The notes under the pieces: model-generated
Database searches by the model: none
The model's input: only the letters and a program-made list of their open reading frames with translations
What the model was told of the DNA's origin: nothing
Translations under genes and position numbers: made by a program
Source of the DNA: Saccharothrix sp. NRRL B-16314
Lineage (GTDB): Bacteria > Actinomycetota > Actinomycetes > Mycobacteriales > Pseudonocardiaceae
Reading direction: 5' to 3'
Assembly: GCF_000716595.1 (NCBI RefSeq)
Contig: NZ_JNXC01000002.1
Span: forward strand, 310,001 to 374,000
Length of the DNA stretch: 64,000 bases
Shown here: positions 19,454 through 28,046 of the stretch, one piece after another
Numbering within the stretch: the stretch's first letter is position 1
How the letters are laid out: each line of letters starts with the position of its first letter

Positions 19454-19615
19454 ATGAGCACCGAGCGGGCCACTCCCTTCTACTGCCCCTACTGCGGCGA
19501 CGAGGACCTCCGTCCGCAGGAGGAGCCCGGCTACTCGTGGCTGTGCGCCTCCTGCCGCCGCGTGTTCACGGTGAAGTTCGTTGGTCTCAACCTTCCTCAG
19601 GAGGTGCAGCGATGA
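19454..19615 (+). CDS. Small zinc-ribbon protein between sirA and cysH
   Basis: 53 residues with two CxxC pairs, C11-C14 (FYCPYCGDE) and C31-C34 (LCASCRRVF), a rubredoxin-like or zinc-ribbon fold. GGAGGAGCGGCC precedes the ATG at 19454, and the stop overlaps the cysH start by four bases (ATGA). The tight coupling to cysH and sirA suggests a role in sulfite/APS reduction, perhaps as an electron or cluster accessory, but no function is established. Starting at 19397 instead would overlap sirA. Confidence 0.8.
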   Translation: MSTERATPFYCPYCGDEDLRPQEEPGYSWLCASCRRVFTVKFVGLNLPQEVQR

Positions 19616-20313
19616 CCGCCCCGACCAGGGTCGAGGAACTGAAGGTGATCGCCGAGGCCGCTTCGGTCGAGCTGGCGGACGCCGGCCCCGAAGAGGCGCT
19701 CGCGTGGACCGCCCGGACGTTCGGCGAGAGCTGGATCGTCGCGTCGAACATGCAGGACGCCGTCCTGATCGACCTGGCCACCAAGGTCAAGCCGGACGTG
19801 GACGTGCTGTTCCTGGAGACCGGTTACCACTTCGCCGAGACGATCGGCACGCGTGACGCGGTGGACCTGGTCTACCCGGACGTGCACATCGTCAACGCCG
19901 CGGCCGAGCAGTCGGTGGCGGACCAGGAGGCGCAGTTCGGCCTGCTGAACAAGACGAACCCGACCGAGTGCTGCCGGCTGCGCAAGGTCATCCCCTTGCA
20001 GCGAACCCTGAAGAACTACGACGCGTGGGTCACCGGCGTGCGCCGGGTGGACGCGCCGACCCGGGCGACCACGCCGATCGTGCAGTGGGACGACCGCAAC
20101 GGGCTGGTGAAGGTCAACCCCATCGCGGCGTGGTCCGACGACGAGTTCCACGCCTACATCGCACAGCACGGGATCCTCGAGAACCCGTTGGTGCAGGACG
20201 GTTACCCCTCCATCGGCTGTGCGCCGTGCACCGTGAAGCCGCTGCCGGGCGCCGACCCGCGCAGCGGCCGGTGGGCGGGCCAGACCAAGACCGAATGCGG
20301 GTTGCACGGATGA
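19612..20313 (+). CDS. cysH: Phosphoadenylyl/adenylyl-sulfate reductase
   Basis: 233 residues. It reduces APS (or PAPS) to sulfite with thioredoxin. The [4Fe-4S] ligands C120-C121 (ECCRLRK) and C203-C206 (CAPC) mark it as the iron-sulfur, APS-type enzyme; the C-terminal ECGLHG holds the catalytic Cys. It overlaps cysD by four bases. No cysC kinase domain is encoded in this operon, which agrees with APS being the direct substrate. Confidence 0.95.
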   Translation: MTAPTRVEELKVIAEAASVELADAGPEEALAWTARTFGESWIVASNMQDAVLIDLATKVKPDVDVLFLETGYHFAETIGTRDAVDLVYPDVHIVNAAAEQSVADQEAQFGLLNKTNPTECCRLRKVIPLQRTLKNYDAWVTGVRRVDAPTRATTPIVQWDDRNGLVKVNPIAAWSDDEFHAYIAQHGILENPLVQDGYPSIGCAPCTVKPLPGADPRSGRWAGQTKTECGLHG

Positions 20314-21212
20314 CCACGACTGCTCTGGACACGTTGGACCGCCTCGAATCCGAGGCGATCCACATCTTCCGCGAGGTGGCCGGCGAGTTCGACCGGCCGG
20401 TGATCCTGTTCTCCGGCGGCAAGGACTCGACACTCCTGCTGCACCTGGCGATCAAGGCGTTCTGGCCCGCGCCGGTGCCGTTCCCGCTGCTGCACGTGGA
20501 CACCGGGCACAACTTCGACGAGGTCATCCGGTTCCGCGACAAGGTCGTGGCCGAGAACGGTCTGCGCCTCGAAGTGGCCAAGGTGCAGGACTACATCGAC
20601 GACGGGCGGCTGGCCGAGCGCCCCGACGGCACCCGCAACCCGTTGCAGACCGTGCCGCTGCTCGACGCGATCACGAACCACAAGTTCGACGCCGTGTTCG
20701 GCGGCGGTCGCCGGGACGAGGAGCGCGCCCGCGCCAAGGAGCGGATCTTCAGCCTGCGCAACTCCTTCGGCCAGTGGGAGCCGCGCCGGCAGCGCCCCGA
20801 GCTGTGGAACCTCTACAACGGACGGCACCGCCCCGGTGAGCACGTCCGGGTGTTCCCGCTGTCCAACTGGACCGAGCTGGACGTGTGGCACTACATCGCC
20901 CGTGAGGGCATCGAGCTGCCGTCGATCTACTACGCCCACCAGCGCGAGGTGTACCTGCGCGACGGGATGTGGCTGGCGGAAGGCCCGTGGGGCGGTCCGC
21001 GCGAGAACGAGTCGCTGGTCGAGAAGACGGTCCGCTACCGGACCGTCGGCGACGGTTCCTGCACCGGCGCGGTCGAGTCCGACGCCGCCGACATCGAGAC
21101 CGTCATCGCCGAGGTCGCGGCGAGCAGGCTCACCGAGCGCGGCGCGACCCGCGCGGACGACCGGCTGTCCGAGGCCGCCATGGAAGACCGCAAGCGGGAG
21201 GGCTACTTCTAG
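20310..21212 (+). CDS. cysD: Sulfate adenylyltransferase subunit 2
   Basis: 300-residue PP-loop ATPase subunit that forms APS from sulfate and ATP. The PP-loop FSGGKDS is at 34-40, and the conserved GGGRRDEERARAKER segment is present. Its TAG stop directly adjoins the cysN ATG (TAGATG). Length and sequence are typical. Confidence 0.95.
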   Translation: MTTTALDTLDRLESEAIHIFREVAGEFDRPVILFSGGKDSTLLLHLAIKAFWPAPVPFPLLHVDTGHNFDEVIRFRDKVVAENGLRLEVAKVQDYIDDGRLAERPDGTRNPLQTVPLLDAITNHKFDAVFGGGRRDEERARAKERIFSLRNSFGQWEPRRQRPELWNLYNGRHRPGEHVRVFPLSNWTELDVWHYIAREGIELPSIYYAHQREVYLRDGMWLAEGPWGGPRENESLVEKTVRYRTVGDGSCTGAVESDAADIETVIAEVAASRLTERGATRADDRLSEAAMEDRKREGYF

Positions 21213-22556
21213 ATGAGCGACCTGTTGAGGCTGGCGACGGCGGGCAGCGTGGACGACGGGAAGTCCACGCTGGTCGGCAGGTTGCTGTACGACACCAAGT
21301 CCGTGCTGGCCGACACCCTCGACGCGGTGCACCGCGCCAGCGCCGACCGCGGCCTGACCACCCCCGACCTCTCGCTGCTGGTGGACGGCCTGCGCTCGGA
21401 ACGCGAGCAGGGCATCACCATCGACGTGGCGTACCGCTACTTCGCCACGCCCAAGCGCTCGTTCGTGCTCGCCGACACCCCCGGCCACGTGCAGTACACC
21501 CGCAACACGGTGACCGGCGCGTCCACCGCGCAGCTCGGCGTGCTGCTGGTGGACGCGCGCAAGGGCGTCATCGAGCAGACCCGGCGGCACGCGGCCGTGC
21601 TCGCGCTGCTGGGCGTGCCGCGGCTGGTGCTGGCGGTCAACAAGATCGACCTGGTCGACTACGACGAGGTGACGTTCTCCCGCATCGCCAAGGAGTTCAC
21701 CGCGCACGCCACCGCCCTCGGCTACCCCGAGGACGCCGTGGTGGAGATCCCTGTGTCCGCGCTGGCGGGCGACAACGTGGTGGAGCACTCCGAGCGGACG
21801 CCCTGGTACGACGGCCCGACCCTGCTGGAGCACCTGGAGACGGTGCCGGTCGACGCGGACCCGCACGACGCGCCGTTCCGCTTCCCGGTGCAGTACGTGA
21901 TCCGCCCGCGCACCGCCGAGCACCCGGACTACCGCGGCTACGCGGGCCAGGTCGCGGCGGGCACGGTGCGGGTGGGCGACGAGGTCGCGGTGCTGCCCGA
22001 CGGGCTGCGCTCCACCGTGACCGGCATCGACACCGCGGACGGCCCGCTGGAGGAAGCCGCGTCGGGCCAGTCGGTGACGCTGCTGCTGGAGCACGACCTG
22101 GACATCTCCCGGGGTGACCTGATCGCCGCCGCGGCCGTGCCGCCGAAGGTGACCGACGAGTTCGACGCGACCGTGTGCTGGCTGTCGGAGAAGGCGCTGA
22201 CGCCCGGCGCCCGGGTGCTGGTCAAGCACGGCACGCGGACCGTGCAGGCGATCGTCACCGAGCTGCGCACCCGGTTCGACGAGCAGAAGCTCGGCAGCAC
22301 CGACGCGCCGGACTCGTTGACGCTGAACGAGATCGGCCAGGTCGCGCTGCGCACGGCCGAGCCCATCCCGGTGGACGACTACACCAAGAGCCGACGCACG
22401 GGCGCGTTCCTGGTCATCGACGCCGCCGACGGCAGCACGCTGGCCGCCGGACTCGTGGGCGCCCCGCTGCCGGAGTTGGACGGTGTGGAGAGCTGTACCG
22501 ACGGCGGCGACGCCGCCGAGCCGGACAGCCACGCCCTCGTCTCCCCCGGTCCCTGA
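21213..22556 (+). CDS. cysN: Sulfate adenylyltransferase subunit 1 (GTPase)
   Basis: 447 residues. The GTPase subunit drives APS synthesis with CysD. GSVDDGKST (11-19), DTPGHVQYTRN and NKID are the G motifs, followed by EF-Tu-like beta-barrel domains. It ends without an APS kinase domain, unlike the CysNC fusion of mycobacteria, so PAPS cannot be made by this protein. Confidence 0.95.
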   Translation: MSDLLRLATAGSVDDGKSTLVGRLLYDTKSVLADTLDAVHRASADRGLTTPDLSLLVDGLRSEREQGITIDVAYRYFATPKRSFVLADTPGHVQYTRNTVTGASTAQLGVLLVDARKGVIEQTRRHAAVLALLGVPRLVLAVNKIDLVDYDEVTFSRIAKEFTAHATALGYPEDAVVEIPVSALAGDNVVEHSERTPWYDGPTLLEHLETVPVDADPHDAPFRFPVQYVIRPRTAEHPDYRGYAGQVAAGTVRVGDEVAVLPDGLRSTVTGIDTADGPLEEAASGQSVTLLLEHDLDISRGDLIAAAAVPPKVTDEFDATVCWLSEKALTPGARVLVKHGTRTVQAIVTELRTRFDEQKLGSTDAPDSLTLNEIGQVALRTAEPIPVDDYTKSRRTGAFLVIDAADGSTLAAGLVGAPLPELDGVESCTDGGDAAEPDSHALVSPGP

Positions 22557-22570
22557 AAGGTCCCACGATC

Positions 22571-23629
22571 GTGAGCACCAAGCGCCGCACCCTGATCACG
22601 TCACTGGCAGCACTGACCGCACTCACGGCACTGTCCGGTTGCTCTCGGATCGACCGCGGCGATTCCACCGCCGCCGTCGAGGACAAGGGCGCGGCGGCCG
22701 AGGTCCGCCTCGGCTACTTCCCCAACGTCACCCACGCCGCCGCGCTGATCGGCGTGGACAAGGGCTTCTTCGCGAAGGAGCTCGGCAGCACCAAGCTCGT
22801 CGCCCAGACGTTCAACGCCGGTCCCGACGCGGTGAACGCCCTGCTGGGCAGCTCGCTGGACGTGTCGTACATCGGGTCCGGCCCGGCCATCAACGCCTAC
22901 GCCAAGTCCGACGGCGAGGCGGTCAAGCTCGTCGCCGGCGCCACGTCGGGCGGTGCGCAGCTCGTGGTCAAGCCGGAGATCACCTCGCCCGCAGACCTCA
23001 AGGGCAAGGTCGTGACCACCCCGCAGCTCGGCAACACGCAGGACGTGGCGCTGAAGAAGTGGCTGTCCGACGAGAAGCTCGACGTGCAGGTCACGAACGT
23101 GGAGAACTCGCAGTCGCTGGACCTGTTCCGGCGAGGCGACGTCCAGGGCGCGTGGGCGCCGGAGCCGTGGTCGTCGCGGCTCGTGCTGGACGCGGGCGCG
23201 AAGGTGCTGCTGGACGAGAAGTCCCTGTGGGAGGACGGGAAGTTCCCGACCACGGTGATGATCGTGCGGACGCAGTTCCTCCGCGAGCACCCGCAGACGG
23301 TGGAGGCGCTGCTGCGCGGGCACCTCGCGGCCACCGACTTCGGGCGCGACAACGAGGTCGAGGCCAAGCAGGTCGTCAACAACGCGTTGAAGCAGCTCAC
23401 CGGCAAGGCACTGGGCGAGCCGGTGCTGGACCGGGCGTTCGACAACATCGAGCTGACGTTGGACCCGCAGGCCAAGAGCTTCCCGCGGCTGGCGCAGGAC
23501 GCGGTGACCGCGGGTGTGGTGAAGGAGGCCGCGGACGTCGCCGGTCTCGCCGATTTCACGCTGCTGAACAAGGTGCTCTCGGCGGCGGGCAAGCCGACCG
23601 TGGACACCGCCGGGCTGGACCGGAAGTAA
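22571..23629 (+). CDS. ABC transporter substrate-binding lipoprotein (sulfonate-type)
   Basis: 352 residues. The signal peptide ends in a lipobox LSGC with Cys24, so the mature protein is lipid-anchored outside the membrane. The NMT1/SsuA-like fold is visible (VRLGYFPNVTHAAALIGVDK, then DVSYIGSGPAINAYAK). The GTG at 22571 follows cysN by 14 bases. Linked to an ATPase and a permease, it should import sulfonates or a related organosulfur compound; sulfate is also possible. No ssuD monooxygenase is nearby. Confidence 0.88.
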   Translation: MSTKRRTLITSLAALTALTALSGCSRIDRGDSTAAVEDKGAAAEVRLGYFPNVTHAAALIGVDKGFFAKELGSTKLVAQTFNAGPDAVNALLGSSLDVSYIGSGPAINAYAKSDGEAVKLVAGATSGGAQLVVKPEITSPADLKGKVVTTPQLGNTQDVALKKWLSDEKLDVQVTNVENSQSLDLFRRGDVQGAWAPEPWSSRLVLDAGAKVLLDEKSLWEDGKFPTTVMIVRTQFLREHPQTVEALLRGHLAATDFGRDNEVEAKQVVNNALKQLTGKALGEPVLDRAFDNIELTLDPQAKSFPRLAQDAVTAGVVKEAADVAGLADFTLLNKVLSAAGKPTVDTAGLDRK

Positions 23630-23650
23630 CTTGAGGAAGGCAGGCACACC

Positions 23651-24439
23651 ATGACCGCCACGCTTGAGAACCCGACGTCCCTGTCCGACGTGGACGCAGC
23701 GGTGACCTTGTCCGGGGTCCGGAAGGTCTTCGGCCACGGCCCGGCCGGTGTCGTCGCGCTCGACGGCGTCGACCTGACGGTCGCACCGGGCGAGTTCGTG
23801 TGCCTGCTCGGCGCGTCCGGCTGCGGGAAGTCGACCTTGCTGAACCTGGTCGCCGGGCTGGACGCGCCCACCTCCGGCCGGATCGAGCTGACCACCTCAC
23901 GGCCCGCCGTGATGTTCCAGGAGGCCGCGCTGATGCCGTGGCTGACCGCTGCCCGCAACGTGGAGCTGCCGCTGCGGCTCGCGGGCGTGAAGCGCGGTGC
24001 GCGCCGGGAGAAGGCCAGCGAGCTGCTGTCGCTGGTGCGCCTGGTCGACGCCGGTCACAAGCGTCCGCACGAGCTGTCCGGCGGTATGCGGCAGCGCGTG
24101 GCGCTGGCGCGCGCCCTGGCGTCCACGCTGGGCAGTGCCGAGGAGGGCACGCCCGGCCTGCTGCTGATGGACGAGCCGTTCGCCGCGTTGGACGCCATCA
24201 CCCGCGACGTGCTCCAGGCGGAGCTGGTGCGGGTGTGGCGGGAGACCTCCACGGCGATCGTGTTCGTCACGCACGACGTGCGCGAGGCCGTGCGGCTGGG
24301 TCAGCGGGTCGTGCTGCTGTCCTCCCGGCCGGGCCGCGTGGTGCGCGAGTGGTCCACTGTGGACTGCGACGAGCCCGCCGTCATCGACGAGATCACGACC
24401 CACCTGCGAGAGGTGATCAGCGGACATGCCGCAGCTTGA
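23651..24439 (+). CDS. ABC transporter ATP-binding protein (SsuB/TauB type)
   Basis: 262-residue ATPase. Walker A GASGCGKST (54-62), signature LSGGMRQ (142-148), Walker B LLMDEPFAALD (171-181) and the switch His in VFVTHDVREA are intact. An A/G-rich element precedes the ATG. It overlaps the permease by 14 bases. Together with its neighbours it forms one importer. Confidence 0.93.
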   Translation: MTATLENPTSLSDVDAAVTLSGVRKVFGHGPAGVVALDGVDLTVAPGEFVCLLGASGCGKSTLLNLVAGLDAPTSGRIELTTSRPAVMFQEAALMPWLTAARNVELPLRLAGVKRGARREKASELLSLVRLVDAGHKRPHELSGGMRQRVALARALASTLGSAEEGTPGLLLMDEPFAALDAITRDVLQAELVRVWRETSTAIVFVTHDVREAVRLGQRVVLLSSRPGRVVREWSTVDCDEPAVIDEITTHLREVISGHAAA

Positions 24440-25298
24440 CACGGACCTCTCCGCCGTCGGCGCCGGCCTGGACGCGCTGGACGCGCCGTCGCAGGAGCAG
24501 CGACCGTCGCTGCGCAAGCGGTTCCTCCGCACCGCGGTGCCGCCGCTGATCGCGTTCGCGCTGCTGCTCGGCGCGTGGCAGGCGTTGTGGGCCTTGGCGT
24601 TCTGGCCGGAGTACCAGCTGCCGTCGCCGGGGTCGGTGTGGGCGGCGGTGGTCGAGGCGGTCGAGACCGGTCGTGCGTTCGAAGTGCTCTGGACCTCCGT
24701 CAGCCGCGCCGTCCTCGGGTTCCTCACCGCCGTGGTGATCGCCACGCCGCTGGGGTTGCTGATCGCCAAGGTGCGGGTGGTCCGCGCGGCCATCGGGTCG
24801 CTGTTGACGGGCTTGCAGTCGTTGCCGTCGGTGGCGTGGGTCCCGGCGGGCATCCTGTGGTTCGGCGCGACGCCGTCGACCATCTACTTCGTGGTGCTGA
24901 TGGGTTCGGTGCCGTCGATCGCCAACGGCCTGGTGTCGGGCGTCGACCAGATCCCGCCGCTGCTGCCGCGGGTCGGTCAGGCGCTGGGCGCGGGTCGGCT
25001 GGCGGCGGCGCGGCACATCCTGCTGCCCGCCGCGCTGCCCGGGTACCTTGCGGGGTTGAAGCAGGGGTGGGCGTTCTCGTGGCGTTCGCTGATGGCGGCG
25101 GAGATCATCGCGACGTCGCCGCAGCTGGGTGAGGGCCTGGGGCAGTACCTGCACAACGGGTCGGCGTTGAACGACATCTCGATGGTGATCGCGGCGATCT
25201 TCCTGATCCTGCTGGTGGGCGTGGGGATCGAGTTGCTGGTGTTCCGGCCGTTGGAGCGCGCCGTGCTGCGGGCGCGCGGGCTGACGGGTGCACTGTGA
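24426..25298 (+). CDS. ABC transporter permease (SsuC/TauC type)
   Basis: 290 residues with an N-terminal cytoplasmic tail and about six transmembrane helices. The EAA-type loop lies around VGQALGAGRLAAARHILLPA. It overlaps the ATPase gene by 14 bases and the CbiX gene by four, showing tight operon packing. Substrate as for the binding protein. Confidence 0.92.
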   Translation: MPQLDTDLSAVGAGLDALDAPSQEQRPSLRKRFLRTAVPPLIAFALLLGAWQALWALAFWPEYQLPSPGSVWAAVVEAVETGRAFEVLWTSVSRAVLGFLTAVVIATPLGLLIAKVRVVRAAIGSLLTGLQSLPSVAWVPAGILWFGATPSTIYFVVLMGSVPSIANGLVSGVDQIPPLLPRVGQALGAGRLAAARHILLPAALPGYLAGLKQGWAFSWRSLMAAEIIATSPQLGEGLGQYLHNGSALNDISMVIAAIFLILLVGVGIELLVFRPLERAVLRARGLTGAL

Positions 25299-26029
25299 CC
25301 GCGTTGGTGGCCGTGGCGCACGGCAGTCGTGATCCGCGGTCGGCGGCCGTGGTCAACGAGCTGTTGGACGTGGTGCGGGCGTTGCAGCCGTCGTTGGACG
25401 TCCGGTGCTCGTTCCTCGACCTCTCGGTGCCGTTGCTGGGCGACGTGCTGCGGGGTGTGGCGGCGGACGGTCACCGTTCGGCCGTGGTGGTGCCTTTGCT
25501 GCTGGGCAAGGCTTTCCACGCGCGGGTCGACGTGCCGGGCGCGGTGGCGGAGGCCCGGTTGCCGTCGTTGGACGTCACGATCGCCGACGTGCTCGGCCCC
25601 GATCCGCGGTTGGAGTCGGCGGCCCTGCGCCGACTGGCGTCGGTCGGCGTGCGGTCACGCGACCGTTCGCTGGGCGTGGTCCTGGCCGGCGCCGGTTCGT
25701 CCCACGCGCCCGCCAACGCCCTGGTGTCGCGGATCGCCGCCCGGTGGGCCGCCGGTTCGGGGTGGGCCGGCGTGGAGGCCGCTTTCGCCTCGTCCGCCAC
25801 TCCCGACGTGCCGACGGCCGTGGCGCGGCTTCGCGCCCAGGGTGCTCGGCGGATCGCCGTGGCGTCGTGGTTCCTCGCCCCGGGCCGCCTCCCGGACCGG
25901 GTGGCAGACCTGGCGGGCGCCGACGCCGTGATCGCACCGCCCCTTGGCCCCGACCCCGAAGTGGCGGAACTCGTCCTGCACCGCTACTCGGCGGCGTTGA
26001 CCGAGGAGCGCGTGGCCCGGTCCGCCTGA
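25295..26029 (+). CDS. Sirohydrochlorin chelatase (CbiX type)
   Basis: 244 residues with two CbiX half-domains, MTALVAVAHGSRDPR (His9) and LGVVLAGAGSSHAPAN. It inserts Fe2+ (or Co2+) into sirohydrochlorin. Placed at the end of the sulfite reductase operon it most likely makes sirohaem for SirA. M. tuberculosis keeps a homologue in the same sirA-cysH cluster. GTG start, overlapping the permease stop. Confidence 0.9.
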   Translation: MTALVAVAHGSRDPRSAAVVNELLDVVRALQPSLDVRCSFLDLSVPLLGDVLRGVAADGHRSAVVVPLLLGKAFHARVDVPGAVAEARLPSLDVTIADVLGPDPRLESAALRRLASVGVRSRDRSLGVVLAGAGSSHAPANALVSRIAARWAAGSGWAGVEAAFASSATPDVPTAVARLRAQGARRIAVASWFLAPGRLPDRVADLAGADAVIAPPLGPDPEVAELVLHRYSAALTEERVARSA

Positions 26030-26122
26030 CGCGGTCCACTCTTTGATCATTTGTTGCGCACGGGCGGAACGGACAGTCGTCGTGGGCTCACGATCTGTGA
26101 ACTGTTAACCGTTGACGTGAAA

Positions 26123-26138
26123 CCTACTCATGAGTAGG
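26123..26138. promoter_or_regulatory. 16-bp perfect palindrome (operator candidate)
   Basis: CCTACTCATGAGTAGG lies 58 bases before the secreted-protein start, in a locally AT-richer segment that also holds GTTAACCGTTGACG. The perfect symmetry suggests a dimeric repressor or activator site, most likely TetR-type. The cognate regulator is not identified. Confidence 0.6.
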
Positions 26139-26195
26139 CAGAAGGTATCGCAGCAAGTGCTCCGGATGCCTTAAACCTCAACGGGGAGAGGACCA

Positions 26196-26807
26196 ATGAA
26201 ACCTGCTCGACTTGCGGCACTCGCCTTGCTACCCCTGCTGGTGTTCACCTCGACGGCGCAAGCCGCGACCCACCCCATCACCTACAAGCTGCGCGCCAGC
26301 GCGGTCGGACAGACGTCCGAGTTCACGCTGAACCAGACGATCGACGCCACCGCACCCGCGACGGCCGCGCCCGGCAGCGCCGTGGCCGTGGTCATCGACC
26401 CGGCGCCGAACACGGTGCCGGCGGAAGCCTCGGGCTACCGGGTTCGCGAGATCAAGAACCTCGCGCTGAAGATCCCGGTGCCGGCCAACTCCACCTACCG
26501 CTCCGCCACCCTGCAAGGCGGATCGGGCCTCAACAGCACGCCCACCGTCACCCTCGAAGGCGGCAACCTCGTGCTGAAGCTCGCCGGCCCGCTCAAGGGC
26601 GGCGCGAACTTCGAACTGCCCACCCTGACGATCAACGTCACCGCCGGCGCGTCCGGCGCCATCACCTCCAAGCTCGGCGGCACCAGCTACTCCGACGCCG
26701 GGCTGACGTTCACCGCCGTGGTGATCGCCGGGTTCTTCCCGGTCGACGCACCGGCGACCGGGTACCCGGACCCGAGCCCGGTGCTGACCACCACGACGAT
26801 CGGCTGA
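26196..26807 (+). CDS. Secreted beta-rich protein of unknown function
   Basis: 203 residues. A clear signal peptide (LAALALLPLLVFTSTAQA) is cleaved near residue 24. The rest is rich in Thr, Ser, Ala and Gly with alternating strands, as in an all-beta extracellular sandwich, and ends in a Pro/Thr tail. No catalytic motif or cysteine pair was seen. GGGGAGAGG precedes the ATG. It is monocistronic and sits behind a strong palindrome, so it is probably regulated. I do not assign a function. Confidence 0.75.
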   Translation: MKPARLAALALLPLLVFTSTAQAATHPITYKLRASAVGQTSEFTLNQTIDATAPATAAPGSAVAVVIDPAPNTVPAEASGYRVREIKNLALKIPVPANSTYRSATLQGGSGLNSTPTVTLEGGNLVLKLAGPLKGGANFELPTLTINVTAGASGAITSKLGGTSYSDAGLTFTAVVIAGFFPVDAPATGYPDPSPVLTTTTIG

Positions 26808-26908
26808 CCTGATCACCGCCTCCTGCACCACGGGCCGCGGTCGGTGCGCGATCCCCGCGCGCCGACCGTGGCCGTCAGCGGGTTCGCCGGTGTTCCGGAC
26901 GCACGGGG

Positions 26909-27364
26909 TCAGCGGTCGGCGTCCAAGGCCTCGACCAGCCGTTCCATCACCTTGAGCGTGGTGCGCAGGTCGTCGACGTCCACCTGGGCCGAGATGCGGT
27001 TCGTGAACGCGTGCTGCGCCTCCGCCAGCCGGGAGACCGCCTCGTACCCGGCCGCCGTGGGGCGGAACAGCTTGGCCCGCTTGTGCGCCGGGTTCGGCAG
27101 GTACTCGGCCAAGCCCTTCTCCACCAGCAGATCCGCGATGCGCTGCACGCTCTGCCGGGTCAGGCTCATCTCGCGGGCGATACCGGAGACCGGCAGCGGC
27201 TGCCTGAGCACCGCGCCGAGCACCTGCCACGACGCCGCCGTGAGCCCGACCGGTTTCGTCATCACCTCGGCCGCGTCGAGGAAACCGCCGTAGAGGCGGA
27301 ACGTGCGCATGATGACCTCGGTCAGCACGTCCCCCGCCTCCGTGCGGGGCTCGACGTCGCTCAC
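26909..27364 (-). CDS. MarR family transcriptional regulator
   Basis: 151 residues with a winged helix (SGIAREMSLTRQSVQRIADLL) and the MarR wing, followed by a dimerisation helix. The GTG at 27364 overlaps the DJ-1 gene stop by four bases (GTGA), so both proteins come from one message. Two inverted repeats before that message are the likely operators, which would make it autoregulated. Confidence 0.85.
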   Translation of the reverse strand: MSDVEPRTEAGDVLTEVIMRTFRLYGGFLDAAEVMTKPVGLTAASWQVLGAVLRQPLPVSGIAREMSLTRQSVQRIADLLVEKGLAEYLPNPAHKRAKLFRPTAAGYEAVSRLAEAQHAFTNRISAQVDVDDLRTTLKVMERLVEALDADR

Positions 27365-27984
27365 GACACCGCGGCGACGAGCTTGCCGAACCACTCCGGG
27401 TCGGCCGTCCGGTACAGGCCGTACCACGCCTCCAGCACGGCCGGCTCGTACAGGTCGAGCTCGACGAAGATCTCCCGCGCGAACTCCAGCGCCGACGCCG
27501 CACCCGCCGTGATCAGGCCGTCCGCCCGCACCGCCCGCTCCTGGCCGAAGTGCGCGGCACCGGTGTACCCCGGCACGGACTCCAACTGCTCGACCGCGTT
27601 GCCGCCGTGCGCCCGGTCGTTCAGCAACCCCTCGGCGGCCAGCCCCATCGTCGCACCGCAGATCGCCGCCACCGGCACGCCCGCGTCCAGCCAGCGCCGG
27701 GCCGCCGCGCCGAACGCGGCGTTGGCACCGCTCTCCCACGTGTCCGCGCCGGGCAGGATCAGCATGGCGCTGTCGGCCGGGTCGACGTCGGTCAGGGCGA
27801 GGTCAGGCGTGATCCGCAGGCCGCCGATGGACGTCACGGGGTCGAGCGTCGCGCCGACGGTCCGCACCCGGTAGCGGCCGGGCGCCTTCTGGAACTGCGG
27901 GGTGTTGATCTGCGCCGTCGCGTACCCGAACTCCCAGTCGGCCAACGTGTCGTACACAGCGAGGTGAACCGTTTCCGTCTTCAT
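27361..27984 (-). CDS. DJ-1/PfpI family protein (type 1 glutamine amidotransferase-like)
   Basis: 207 residues. The nucleophile elbow AAICGATMG places the reactive Cys at 109. This fold covers proteases, glyoxalases and isonitrile hydratase-like enzymes; the exact reaction is unknown. The ATG at 27984 overlaps the inner operator (27985-27998), so a bound repressor would block initiation. It is the first gene of the DJ-1/marR pair. Confidence 0.85.
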   Translation of the reverse strand: MKTETVHLAVYDTLADWEFGYATAQINTPQFQKAPGRYRVRTVGATLDPVTSIGGLRITPDLALTDVDPADSAMLILPGADTWESGANAAFGAAARRWLDAGVPVAAICGATMGLAAEGLLNDRAHGGNAVEQLESVPGYTGAAHFGQERAVRADGLITAGAASALEFAREIFVELDLYEPAVLEAWYGLYRTADPEWFGKLVAAVS

Positions 27985-27998
27985 GACAGTATCCTGTC
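27985..27998. promoter_or_regulatory. Inverted repeat GACAG-N4-CTGTC (MarR operator candidate)
   Basis: GACAGTATCCTGTC lies immediately before the DJ-1 start codon. It shares the GACAG half-site with the 18-bp repeat a few bases away, so both are probably bound by the same MarR dimer. Confidence 0.65.
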
Positions 27999-28001
27999 GT
28001 T

Positions 28002-28019
28002 TTGACAGCACGCTGTCAA
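28002..28019. promoter_or_regulatory. Inverted repeat TTGACAGC-N2-GCTGTCAA (MarR operator candidate)
   Basis: Perfect 8-base arms with a 2-base spacer, in the 62-base gap between the divergent DJ-1 and enoyl-CoA hydratase genes. The TTGACA within it could also be a -35 element, so binding would directly compete with RNA polymerase for one or both promoters. Confidence 0.7.
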
Positions 28020-28046
28020 GTATCGCGGGATCGTAGAGTGCGGCGC

